Shown here: positions 42,918 to 50,941 of the stretch, in pieces
Numbering within the stretch: the first letter of the stretch is position 1
How the letters are laid out: each line of letters opens with the position of its first letter
Made by a program: the position numbers and the translations under genes
Assembly: GCF_000719475.1 (NCBI RefSeq)
Contig: NZ_JOGO01000015.1
Span: forward strand, 1-64,000
Direction: 5' to 3'
DNA: 64,000 bases
Source: Streptomyces sp. NRRL F-5630
GTDB taxonomy: Bacteria > Actinomycetota > Actinomycetes > Streptomycetales > Streptomycetaceae
The notes under the pieces: model-generated
Told to the model about the DNA's origin: nothing
The model's database searches: none
The model's input: only the letters and a program-made list of their open reading frames with translations

Positions 42918-43825
42918 CGGGGCTCTTCGCCTTCCTGTCCTGGGTCGTTGGCGGGACCGGGGTCCTCGGCGGGGCGGGGTTCCCCGGCGGGAGGGGGCTC
43001 CCCGGCGGCCGAGGAGGACTCGGGGGCGGAGCGGCCCGCAGCGGTCGGGGGTCCTTCGGGGGTACGGGGTTCTCCGGCACCACGGGGACGGGCGCGCCCC
43101 TCCGCCCCGGGGTCCCGGGCCCCCTCACCGCCGTCACCCGGCCCCGACCCGGTGCCGCCCTCCCCCGGCCCCGACCCGCTCCCCCGGTCCCCCGGCCCCG
43201 TGCCGCCACCGTCCCGGCCCTCGCCGCTTCCGCCACCGCGCTCGTCCCCCGTGTCCCGGTAGTCCTCCGGGTCGGCGCCCAGGATGTCGTTCCACAGGTC
43301 GCCCGAGGCGTCGCGGGCGCGGGCCTGGTAGGCGCGGTCGGCGCGCAGGCGGGCGCGGAGTTCCTTGCGTTCGGCGCGGTAGCGGGCGCGGGCGCGCGGG
43401 GAGTGGCCGCGCGTGGCGCGGATCTCGCGGTAGCGGGCGCGCAGGGCGCTGCGTTCGTCGAGGACTTCGGCGCGCAGGGCGACGAGGCGGTCCTCGGTGT
43501 CGTCGCGCACTTCGTCCGAGCCCGTGACCTGGTGGGTGCGGTAGGCGAGGGCGAGGAGGAAGGCGGTGGTGGCGAGGGCGATGACGAGGGCGGTGAGGGC
43601 GACGGCCTGCGGGAGCGGGTCGGTGACACGGTTGCGGATGATGCGCGGGTAGAGGAGGGGCGGCTCGGCGGCCGAGCCGGTGGAGGCGAGGACGAGGAGG
43701 TTGGCGCCGTTGCCGAGGACGACGGTGCCGAGCAGGATGCGCGTGAGGGACCGGGTGAGGACGAGGGCCCCGCCGACGGCGCAGAGCACGACGGCGGAGA
43801 CGAGCACGGCGAGGCTCAGGGTCAC
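42914..43825 (-). CDS. mrpC: Mrp-type Na+/H+ antiporter subunit C with long disordered tail
   Basis: This 303-residue protein starts with GTG at 43825, overlapping the mrpA stop (GTGA). Residues 1-110 are the three-helix NuoK-like MrpC (RILLGTVVLGNGANLLVLAS, DPLPQAVALTALVIALATTAF). Residues 111-303 are an extra cytosolic tail: a basic helical part (RAEVLDERSALRARYREI) and then glycine/proline/glutamate repeats such as GSGSGPGEGGTGSGPGDGGE. MrpC is normally about 115 residues, so this is nearly three times the usual length. Partner binding by the tail is possible but unproven. Confidence 0.88.
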   Translation of the reverse strand: MTLSLAVLVSAVVLCAVGGALVLTRSLTRILLGTVVLGNGANLLVLASTGSAAEPPLLYPRIIRNRVTDPLPQAVALTALVIALATTAFLLALAYRTHQVTGSDEVRDDTEDRLVALRAEVLDERSALRARYREIRATRGHSPRARARYRAERKELRARLRADRAYQARARDASGDLWNDILGADPEDYRDTGDERGGGSGEGRDGGGTGPGDRGSGSGPGEGGTGSGPGDGGEGARDPGAEGRARPRGAGEPRTPEGPPTAAGRSAPESSSAAGEPPPAGEPRPAEDPGPANDPGQEGEEPR

Positions 43826-46785
43826 CGGCCGCCCCGCTCCTGCTGGGCCGCGCGCAGGGCCGCGACGCGTTCGATCTGCCGGTCGATCTTGGCGCCGAGG
43901 GCGCGGACGAGGTCGAGGACGACGCCGAGGACGAGGAGGTAGACGCCGCAGTCGAAGAGGACGGCGGTGGAGAGATGGACCTTCCCGTAGACGGCCCAGT
44001 CCCCGTGCCAGGTCCAGCCGTGGAGCACCGTCCCGTCGGCGAGTCCGCCGAGCGCGACGCCCGTGGAGACGAACAGGCCGAGCCCGGTGAGGAGTCCGGG
44101 CCCGAAGGGTGCCGCCGCGGCCAGCTCGAAGCGGCCGCCCGCGAGGTAGCGGGTGATGAAGGCGACCCCGGCGACGAGTCCCGCGACGAAGCCGCCGCCC
44201 GGCATGTTCTCGGCGCAGAAGAGCAGGTAGACCGAGAGCACGAGGATCGGGTGGTAGACGAGCCGGGCGACCACTTCGAAGATGACGGAGCGGTGTTCGG
44301 GCGCGAGGGTCTTGCCGGCCGCGAGCCACGTGCGCTCGGGAGCTGTCTCGTCGCCCTCGGGGAGCCCGGCGAGGTCGCGGTGCGGGAGGGTCCAGGCGGT
44401 CCAGCGGGTCGAACCCGAGGGGTGCCGCTCGCCGGGGCTCGCTCCGCCGGTGTGCACGGGGGACGGGGGCTCGCCCGAGGGCCTGGCGGGAAGCAGTTCG
44501 TCGCTCTCGGTGCGGCGGTGCAGGTAGATGAGGCTCGTGACGCCGATGGCCGCGGCGGCGAGGACGGCGGACTCTCCCATCGTGTCCCAGGCGCGCAGGT
44601 CGACGAGGATGGTGGCGACAACGTCCTTGAGGCCGTGGTGCGCGGTCTCCTCGACCATCGCGCTCCCGGCGGGCGACGCGGAGCGCACCCCGGCCATGAT
44701 CCACACGACGCAGCCGATGGCCGCCGCGCCGAGGAGCGCGACGGGGGCGCGGAGGACGCGGCGCCAGCGCGTGTAGTTCTCCTCGAAGTGGACGGGCATA
44801 CGGCGCAGGACGAGGACGAACACGACCATCGAGACGGTCTCGACGCAGAACTGGGTGAGCGCCAGGTCGGGGGCGCCCTGCACGACGAAGAGCAGCCCGG
44901 TCCCGTACCCGCTGAGCCCGACGAGCACGACGGCCTTCATGCGCCGCCGCACGCCGAGGCACAGCAGCGCCACGACGCAGGTCAGGACGGCGATCCCGGC
45001 CTGTGCGGGGGTGTCCCACAGACGAGGCGCCGGGACGCCGCTCCAGGGCTCGTCGACGGCGAGGACGGCGATCTGGCCCGCGAGGACGACGGCGAGGACG
45101 GTCGCGATGTACGCGGAGAGCGAGCCGCGCTGCACGAAGCCCGTGCTCTGGAGCGCGAGGCGTTCGAGGGCGAGGAGGCAACGCCCGAAGACGAGGTCGG
45201 CGGAACGCCAGGCGACGGCCCGCCCGAGCAGTTCGACGCGGTCGCGGAGGAGGAAGAGCCCGATGCCCGCCGCCCACGCGGCGGCGGAGAGCACGAGCGC
45301 GGTGCCGACACCGTGCCACAACGCGAGATGGTAGGGGTGCGCGGGCCTGGGGAAGGCACCGGCGTACGTGGCGAAGAGGTCCTCGGTGCCCTGGACGGCG
45401 GGGCCGAGGAAGAGGCAGGAGGCCGCGAGGACGGCGGGCGCGAGGAGGAAGCCGGCCGCGACGGCGTGCGGCGCGGTGTCGGGCACACCGGGCTTGCGGG
45501 CGAAGGCGCCCCACACGTAGCGCAGGGTGTAGCCCGTCGTGAGGGCCGAGCCGACGACGCACCCGGCGAGGGCCCAGCGATCGGCGGCGTCGCCGTTCAG
45601 CAGCGCCTGGAAAGCGGCCTCCTTGGCGGCGAAGCCCAGCAGCGGCGGCACCGCGGCCATGGAGAGTCCCGCGACGACGGCGATCGCGGCGAGGACCGGC
45701 AGGCGGTGGCCGAGCCCGGACAGGGAGCGCAGGTCGCGCGTCCCCGTCGCGTGGTCGATGACGCCCGTGACGAGGAAGAGCGGGGCTTTGAAAAGGGCGT
45801 GCGCGAGGATCATCGCCCCGGCGGCGAGCCCGGTGTCGTACGCGCCGGCCCCGGCGAGGACGGTGAGGAAGCCGAGCTGGCTGACGGTGCCGTAGGCGAG
45901 CACGAGCTTCAGGTCGTGCAGGCGCAGGGCGCGCCAGCCGCCGAGGAGCATCGTGACGGTGCCGAGGACGAGCAGGAGCGGGCGCCAGGGCTCGATGTGC
46001 GCGAAGCCGGGGGCGAGCCGGGCGATGAGGTAGACGCCGCCCTTGACCATGGCGGCGGCGTGCAGATAGGCGCTGACGGGCGTGGGCGCGGCCATCGCGT
46101 TGGGCAGCCACAGGCTGAAGGGCCAGATGGCCGACTTCGACAGCGCGCCCGCCAGGATCAGGACGAGGGCCGTCGCGACGGTGCCGGAGGCGGGTGGCGG
46201 GTGCGCGACGAGCGCGGAGATCCGGTAGGTGCCTGTGACGGTGCCGAGGATGACGAAGCCGGCGAGCATGGCGAGCCCGCCGCAGGTCGTGACGGTGAGC
46301 GCCTGGAGCGCGGAGCGCCGGTTCTGCTTCACGGTGCTGCCGTGCCCGATGAGCAGGAAGGAGAAGACGGTGGTCAGTTCCCAGAAGATGTAGAGCAGGA
46401 TCAGGTCGTCCGCGAGGACGAGGCCGAGCATCGAGCCGGCGAAGGCGAGCAGGGAGCCGCCGAACCGGCCGAGCTGGGCGGCCGTGTCCTCGAAGTACCA
46501 GACGCAGTAGAGCAGGACGAGGGCCCCGACGCCGCCCGCGAGGAGCACCATCAGCTCGCCGAGCGCGTCGAGCCGCAGCGCGTAGTCCACGCCGTAGGCG
46601 GGCAGCCACCGCCACACCGTGACGTCCTCCCGCCCGTGCGAGGCGTCCGCCCACGAGGCGAAGCCCCAGCACGCGGCGGCGGCCGGGGGCAGGGCGAGCA
46701 CGGCGAAGGCCCGCCGCCCGAGCCACCGCACGAGGGCGGGGGCGCACGCGGCGAGCGCGAAGTGGGCGAGGAGCAGCGCGGTCAT
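43822..46785 (-). CDS. mrpA: Mrp-type Na+/H+ antiporter subunit A fused to B
   Basis: This 987-residue protein is the large NuoL-like subunit: LLYIFWELTTVFSFLLIGHG, KSAIWPFSLWLPNAMAAPTPVSAYLHAAAMVKGGVYLIAR, AAVPPLLGFAAKEAAFQALL. After about residue 800 comes an MnhB-like domain (LVLSVYLLFCAENMPGGGFVAGLVAGVAFITRYLAGG), so subunit B is fused and no separate mrpB exists. The complex exchanges cytosolic Na+ for protons and aids salt and alkali tolerance. The ATG at 46785 matches the family start; GTG at 46842 would add 19 residues with a hydrophobic run. Neither has a clear ribosome site. Confidence 0.9.
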   Translation of the reverse strand: MTALLLAHFALAACAPALVRWLGRRAFAVLALPPAAAACWGFASWADASHGREDVTVWRWLPAYGVDYALRLDALGELMVLLAGGVGALVLLYCVWYFEDTAAQLGRFGGSLLAFAGSMLGLVLADDLILLYIFWELTTVFSFLLIGHGSTVKQNRRSALQALTVTTCGGLAMLAGFVILGTVTGTYRISALVAHPPPASGTVATALVLILAGALSKSAIWPFSLWLPNAMAAPTPVSAYLHAAAMVKGGVYLIARLAPGFAHIEPWRPLLLVLGTVTMLLGGWRALRLHDLKLVLAYGTVSQLGFLTVLAGAGAYDTGLAAGAMILAHALFKAPLFLVTGVIDHATGTRDLRSLSGLGHRLPVLAAIAVVAGLSMAAVPPLLGFAAKEAAFQALLNGDAADRWALAGCVVGSALTTGYTLRYVWGAFARKPGVPDTAPHAVAAGFLLAPAVLAASCLFLGPAVQGTEDLFATYAGAFPRPAHPYHLALWHGVGTALVLSAAAWAAGIGLFLLRDRVELLGRAVAWRSADLVFGRCLLALERLALQSTGFVQRGSLSAYIATVLAVVLAGQIAVLAVDEPWSGVPAPRLWDTPAQAGIAVLTCVVALLCLGVRRRMKAVVLVGLSGYGTGLLFVVQGAPDLALTQFCVETVSMVVFVLVLRRMPVHFEENYTRWRRVLRAPVALLGAAAIGCVVWIMAGVRSASPAGSAMVEETAHHGLKDVVATILVDLRAWDTMGESAVLAAAAIGVTSLIYLHRRTESDELLPARPSGEPPSPVHTGGASPGERHPSGSTRWTAWTLPHRDLAGLPEGDETAPERTWLAAGKTLAPEHRSVIFEVVARLVYHPILVLSVYLLFCAENMPGGGFVAGLVAGVAFITRYLAGGRFELAAAAPFGPGLLTGLGLFVSTGVALGGLADGTVLHGWTWHGDWAVYGKVHLSTAVLFDCGVYLLVLGVVLDLVRALGAKIDRQIERVAALRAAQQERGGR

Positions 46786-46962
46786 GCGGCGGGGCAGGAG
46801 CGCGGCGAGGGACAGAACACCCGACAGTGATATATCGGGCACGCCTTCGGGGTCCGTCCGGCACGCCGCACGAAAGAAGCCCCTGCCGCGATCGAGGATG
46901 CGGAAACGGGCAGACGCACCTCGCAGACACCCCGTCACTCCCTCCCCGATTGGAGCCCCCGG

Positions 46963-47757
46963 ATGCATGTCACCCTCGACGGCAGGACCGCCCTCGTCTC
47001 CGGATCGACCCAGGGCATCGGCGCCGCGATCGCGGCCGGTCTCGCCGAGGCGGGCGCGCGTGTCGCGGTCAACGGCCGCGACGCCTCCCGCACCGAAGCC
47101 GCGGCGGCCTCGCTGCGCGAGCGCTTCCCCGACGCGGAGATCGTGGCGGTGCCCGGCGACCTCGCGAGCGACGAGGGCCTCGCCCAGGTGCTCGACCGGC
47201 TGCCGCGCACCGACATCCTCGTGAACAACCTCGGCATCTTCGGCGCGCGCCCCGCGCTGGAGATCGACGACGCGGAGTGGCGGCGCTACTTCGAGGTCAA
47301 CGTGCTCAGCGCGGTCCGTCTCATCCGCGCCTATCTGCCGGGCATGATCGAGCGCGGCTGGGGCCGGGTGCAGAACCTCGCGAGCGACTCGGCCGTCGCG
47401 ATCCCGGCCGAGATGATCCACTACGGCATGTCGAAGACCGCGCTGCTCGCGGTGACGCGCGGCTTCGCGAAGGAGGCGGCGGGCAGCGGCGTCACGGTCA
47501 ACTCGGTGATCGCCGGGCCGACGCACACGGGGGGCGTCGAGGACTTCGTCTACGAACTCGTCGACCGCTCCCTGCCCTGGGACGAGGCCCAGCGCGCCTT
47601 CATGCGCCAGCACCGGCCGCAGTCGCTCCTCCAGCGCCTCATCGAGCCGGAGGAGATCGCCCACATGGTGGTCTACCTCAGCTCCCCGCTCGCCTCGGCG
47701 ACGACGGGCGGCGCGCTGCGGGTGGACGGCGGGTATGTGGACTCGATCCTGCCGTAG
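46963..47757 (+). CDS. Short-chain dehydrogenase/reductase
   Basis: This 264-residue SDR has the nucleotide motif SGSTQGIGAAIA, NNLGIFG (NNAG equivalent), the catalytic Y-x3-K in HYGMSKTALLAVTRG and a serine in NLASDSAVA. It would be an NAD(P)-dependent oxidoreductase of unknown substrate. It is divergent from the mrp operon. Confidence 0.88.
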   Translation: MHVTLDGRTALVSGSTQGIGAAIAAGLAEAGARVAVNGRDASRTEAAAASLRERFPDAEIVAVPGDLASDEGLAQVLDRLPRTDILVNNLGIFGARPALEIDDAEWRRYFEVNVLSAVRLIRAYLPGMIERGWGRVQNLASDSAVAIPAEMIHYGMSKTALLAVTRGFAKEAAGSGVTVNSVIAGPTHTGGVEDFVYELVDRSLPWDEAQRAFMRQHRPQSLLQRLIEPEEIAHMVVYLSSPLASATTGGALRVDGGYVDSILP

Positions 47758-48229
47758 GCGGCGGGGTCCCGGGTACGGGTGCGTGCGCTCGGTAGCGGGC
47801 GGCGACGCGCCCCGTACCCGATCGGGCGGTCCCGATTCCAGGCGCCACGCCGGGCGCGGGGGCGGCGGGGCATGGCACTTTTCGGGGGAGCGACCCCGCC
47901 CGGGTGGGGGTGAGGCGGGGCCGGTGTCATCCGATCGGCGGAATGCGGGGGCCACTTTGTGTAACCAGGGCGCGTACCGAGCACGGCTAGGCACATGAGG
48001 CACGAGAGCTCTTCCGCCCGCCGCGCCCGGCGGGCGCCCGGATTACCCGGGATACCGCTGTTCGGGCGATATGCTCGCCCGGTCGGCGCGGGGCCCGGCC
48101 CCCGAAAGGGCCGTGGGCCCCGGCCCGTTGACGACCCGTCCGGCCGTACGTCCCCGCGCCCGCCCGGCGCCCGGTCCCCCGCGGCGCCCACGTCCTCCCC
48201 TTCTTCCGCACGTCCCCCGAAGGTGTTCG
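47758..48229. other. Intergenic region upstream of the CvnA-like gene
   Basis: These 472 bp should contain the promoter for the sensor-like gene. TTGTGT near 47957 and TAGGCA near 47988 are possible hexamers but badly spaced. No gene, strong hairpin or operator is convincing. Confidence 0.35.
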
Positions 48230-49507
48230 ATGCCTCGTCCCCCCGTCTCTCCTCCGGGCCCCGTCCCGGCGCCCGCGCCGTCCGGTCGCGCGACCGGCGT
48301 GCTGTGGCCGGCGACGCTGCTCACGCTGTTGTGCGGCTACGGCGGCGCGGTCTCGCTGCTGGCCGCGCAGCGGCTCGCGACCGCGGTCCTGCTCGGCACG
48401 CTGATGGTGCTCGCGCTGTGCGGCCTTGAGGCGCTGCGCCGACAGCACCGCACGGCGGTCGCCGATGGCGAGCTGCTCGCCCTGGAGCTGGCCCGGCGCG
48501 CGGCCCAGTCCGAGCGCAGGGACGCCGACTGGCAGTCGTACCTGACGGAGCAGTCGGAGCTGATGCGCCAGGAGCTGGAGCACTTCGTCAAGGAGCGGCT
48601 GCCCGCGGCGGTGCGGGGCCGGACGGTGCCCCCGCCGCGTCCGCAGAGCGCGGAGCTGACGCAACCCGTCGCGGACCTCTTCGAGCGGGTCCTGTGCGAG
48701 GTGGCCGAGGAGTGCGAGTACCTGGAGGAGACCCGCAGGCTCGTCCTGGTGGAGCTGGCGGGGCGGGTGCAGAGTTCGGCGCACCGCATCCAGTCGGCGG
48801 TGACGGGCCTCTCCGACCGGTACCCGGACGACGCGGAGCTTCTGGAGACGACGATGCTCGCCGACCACGCGGCGACACAGCAGGCGCGGCACGCGCAGAG
48901 CCTGAAGGTGCTGTGCGGGGAGTGGCCGGGGCAGGAGTGGCGGCAGCCGCTGAGCCTCGTGGATGTCGCGCGCGCCGCCTCGGGCCGCATCGTCGCCTAC
49001 CGCCGCGTCGAGGTGACGGGCGATCCGGCCCCCGCCGTGCGCGCCGCGCTCGCCGAGCCCCTCATCCACCTCCTCGCCGAACTCCTCGCCAACGCCACGG
49101 AGTACTCGCCACCGCGCACGACGGTCCCTGTCACCGTGCGCACGGTGCAGAAGGGCGCGGTCATCGAGGTGCACGACGGCGGCCTCGGCCTCGCGCCGGA
49201 CCGGCTGAGCACCGCGCAGGAGATCGCCTCGGGCCGCAGGCCGCTCGGCCTGCGCGAGGTCGGCGAGGTCCCGCAGACGGGGCTCGCCGTCGTCGGACAG
49301 TACGCGCGGCGGCACGGTTTCCAGGTGGACCTGGGCCCGTCGCCGTACGGCGGCCTGCGCGCCGTGGTCCTCGTCCCGGCCGCCGCGCTCACGGACGACG
49401 AGCCGGGCGGCGACCCGTTCGGCGACGAGGAGGTGCGCGGACTGACGGCACTCGAAGCGGCCGAGCGCGTCCCGGGCCTCGTCCCGCACCCGACGGGCAC
49501 CGCGTGA
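48230..49507 (+). CDS. CvnA-like sensor histidine kinase-type protein
   Basis: This 425-residue protein has a proline-rich start, two membrane helices (about 20-60), a coiled helical region (AVADGELLALELARRAAQSERRDADWQSYLTEQSELMRQELEHF), a dimerisation-like segment (GRVQSSAHRIQSA) and a HATPase_c domain (LLAELLANATEYSPP; VHDGGLGLAPDRL). It resembles CvnA of Streptomyces conservons, membrane proteins thought to signal to a Roadblock protein and a small GTPase. The ATG at 48230 follows GAAGG. Its TGA overlaps the CvnC-like GTG. CvnB and CvnD are absent here. Confidence 0.78.
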   Translation: MPRPPVSPPGPVPAPAPSGRATGVLWPATLLTLLCGYGGAVSLLAAQRLATAVLLGTLMVLALCGLEALRRQHRTAVADGELLALELARRAAQSERRDADWQSYLTEQSELMRQELEHFVKERLPAAVRGRTVPPPRPQSAELTQPVADLFERVLCEVAEECEYLEETRRLVLVELAGRVQSSAHRIQSAVTGLSDRYPDDAELLETTMLADHAATQQARHAQSLKVLCGEWPGQEWRQPLSLVDVARAASGRIVAYRRVEVTGDPAPAVRAALAEPLIHLLAELLANATEYSPPRTTVPVTVRTVQKGAVIEVHDGGLGLAPDRLSTAQEIASGRRPLGLREVGEVPQTGLAVVGQYARRHGFQVDLGPSPYGGLRAVVLVPAAALTDDEPGGDPFGDEEVRGLTALEAAERVPGLVPHPTGTA

Positions 49508-49830
49508 GCGCCCCGGCGGCGCTGCGCCCGTACGTCATCACGCGCGGGCGCGCGCGAGCCGCGTACGGAATCGCCCTCGAAGCGCTCCTGACCACCCGCC
49601 AGGCCCCGCGCCCGCTCGGCCTGAACCCGGAGGAGCGCACCCTCCTCGACCTGTGCGCCCGCTCCCTGGCCCTCGCCGAGGCCGCCGCCCGCCTCGGTCT
49701 CCCGGTCGGCCTCACCCGCGTCCTCGCCTCGGACCTCGTGGTGCGGGGCCTGCTGACGGTGAGCGAGAGCGTGCCCCCGGAGGTGCGGCTGCTGCGTGAC
49801 GTGCTCGCGGGCTTGCGGCGGATGACGTGA
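49504..49830 (+). CDS. DUF742 (CvnC-like) protein
   Basis: This 108-residue protein is DUF742, the third gene of conservons: RPYVITRGRARAAYGIALEALLTTR, then ERTLLDLCARSLALAEAAARLGLPVGLTRVLASDLVVRGLL, a winged-helix-like fold. It starts with GTG, overlapping the CvnA-like stop by four bases. Its role with CvnA is unknown in detail. Confidence 0.82.
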   Translation: MSAPAALRPYVITRGRARAAYGIALEALLTTRQAPRPLGLNPEERTLLDLCARSLALAEAAARLGLPVGLTRVLASDLVVRGLLTVSESVPPEVRLLRDVLAGLRRMT

Positions 49831-49834
49831 GCAC

Positions 49835-49869
49835 GGCGGCGGCCCTCCGGCGCCCGGCGGGCCGCCGCC
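49835..49869. terminator. Terminator after the CvnC-like gene
   Basis: GGCGGCGGCCC pairs perfectly with GGGCCGCCGCC around a 13-base loop, four bases after the stop; the GNAT gene converges on it from the right. Confidence 0.6.
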
Positions 49870-49957
49870 CCTCACGCGGCGCTGGCGCGCGGGGCCGGAC
49901 GAGCGCTCCGGCGCGGGACCGGAGCGGCGATTCGGCGCGGGGCCGGAGCGGCTCCGG

Positions 49958-50575
49958 CTACAGCCCCTCCCCCGTACCCCGGCCCAGGTACGTCAGCTCC
50001 CCCGCCTCCGGGACCGGTATCCCATGGAAGCCCAGGCGGTCGTAGAAGGCTCGGGCCGGGGTGTTCGCGGTGACCATGCCGAGGTGGACGCGGGGGACGC
50101 CGCGGGCGGCGAGGGCCGCGAGGTGGGCGCGCATCAGACGGCGGCCGTGGCCCTGGCGCTGGAAGGCGGGGAGCAGGTCGATGTGGAGGTGGGCGGGGTA
50201 CTCCGTGAGGGCCGGGACGCGCATCCTCTCGGGGTCGTGGAGGAGGCCCGCCATCACCTCGTCGCTGTCGGTCGCGGGCCCGGCGGGGAGCGGGTAGCGG
50301 GCGGCGTGGCGTGGCAGCCACTCGGCGCGGAAGCGGTCGACGAAGCGGTCCGTTTCGGCCGTGCCGAGCACGTATCCCACCGCGCGCCCGCCCTCGTCGA
50401 GGACGAAGCACAGCTCCGGTTCGAAGGCCGCGTACGGGTGGGCGAAGAGCGCGGGGAGTACGGAGGGGTCGCGGTAGTGCGGGCGGGCGTCGCCGCCGAG
50501 GTGTGCGGTGCGCACGCAGATGTCGGCGAGCGCCTCGTGGTCGGCGGGGCGGTAGGGCCGTACGTACGGGGCCAT
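49958..50575 (-). CDS. GNAT family N-acetyltransferase
   Basis: This 205-residue protein has a GNAT fold with FVLDEGGRAVGYVLGT, the acetyl-CoA loop LLPAFQRQGHGRRLMRAHLAAL and NTPARAFYDRLGFHGIPV. The N-terminal region (ADHEALADICVRTA) resembles the OGA-like acetyltransferase group, but the substrate is unknown. The ATG at 50575 follows GAGAGGAAC. Confidence 0.85.
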   Translation of the reverse strand: MAPYVRPYRPADHEALADICVRTAHLGGDARPHYRDPSVLPALFAHPYAAFEPELCFVLDEGGRAVGYVLGTAETDRFVDRFRAEWLPRHAARYPLPAGPATDSDEVMAGLLHDPERMRVPALTEYPAHLHIDLLPAFQRQGHGRRLMRAHLAALAARGVPRVHLGMVTANTPARAFYDRLGFHGIPVPEAGELTYLGRGTGEGL

Positions 50576-50836
50576 GCGTCGTTCCTCTCCGGGCGACGCG
50601 CCTGGCGCCCGCCCCCGCGCGAACCTACGACACGGCGGGACCCGGCGACAGGGGATGGGGGAACGGCGTGGCCTGACTTTCCGGACTCCTACCCGCGCCT
50701 GGCGGGTGACGGCCTCCGGCTCCCGGGGGCACTTCGGGTACGGGGGTGGTGCTCCAGGTCGCACAGGCCCGGGGCGCCGCTCCCGCGGCCCCTCCCCCCG
50801 CCCGCACCGCCCTGACGTCACCCCGCGTCAGAGGTC

Positions 50837-50865
50837 TTGACAACCCGATTGGTCTGGACCATCCT
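50837..50865 (+). promoter_or_regulatory. Chitinase promoter with a DasR-type operator
   Basis: TTGACA (50837-50842) is a strong -35 box; the -10 near 50860-50865 is weak. Between them lies ATTGGTCTGGACCATC with the palindrome TGGTCTGGACCA (50850-50861). It fits the DasR responsive element (TGGTCTAGACCA type), by which N-acetylglucosamine signals release chitinase genes. Confidence 0.65.
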
Positions 50866-50941
50866 CCCGTCAGACGGTGGCCACCGTTCCGCACCCGCAG
50901 TGCCCTGTTCTCCTCCAAGTGACTCCCTTTCGGAGGTAGTT

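Noticed and set aside
42950..43260. Glycine/proline repeats as a DNA minisatellite or CRISPR-like array
   Set aside because: The repeats are irregular at DNA level and stay in the mrpC frame, so they are protein low-complexity sequence.
43975..46830. 951-codon forward frame across mrpA
   Set aside because: It is antisense to a conserved antiporter subunit and is made of charged low-complexity sequence.
46786..46842. GTG at 46842 as the mrpA start
   Set aside because: It is possible, but AAGG lies only one base before it and the family start matches the ATG at 46785. It is kept as an alternative only.
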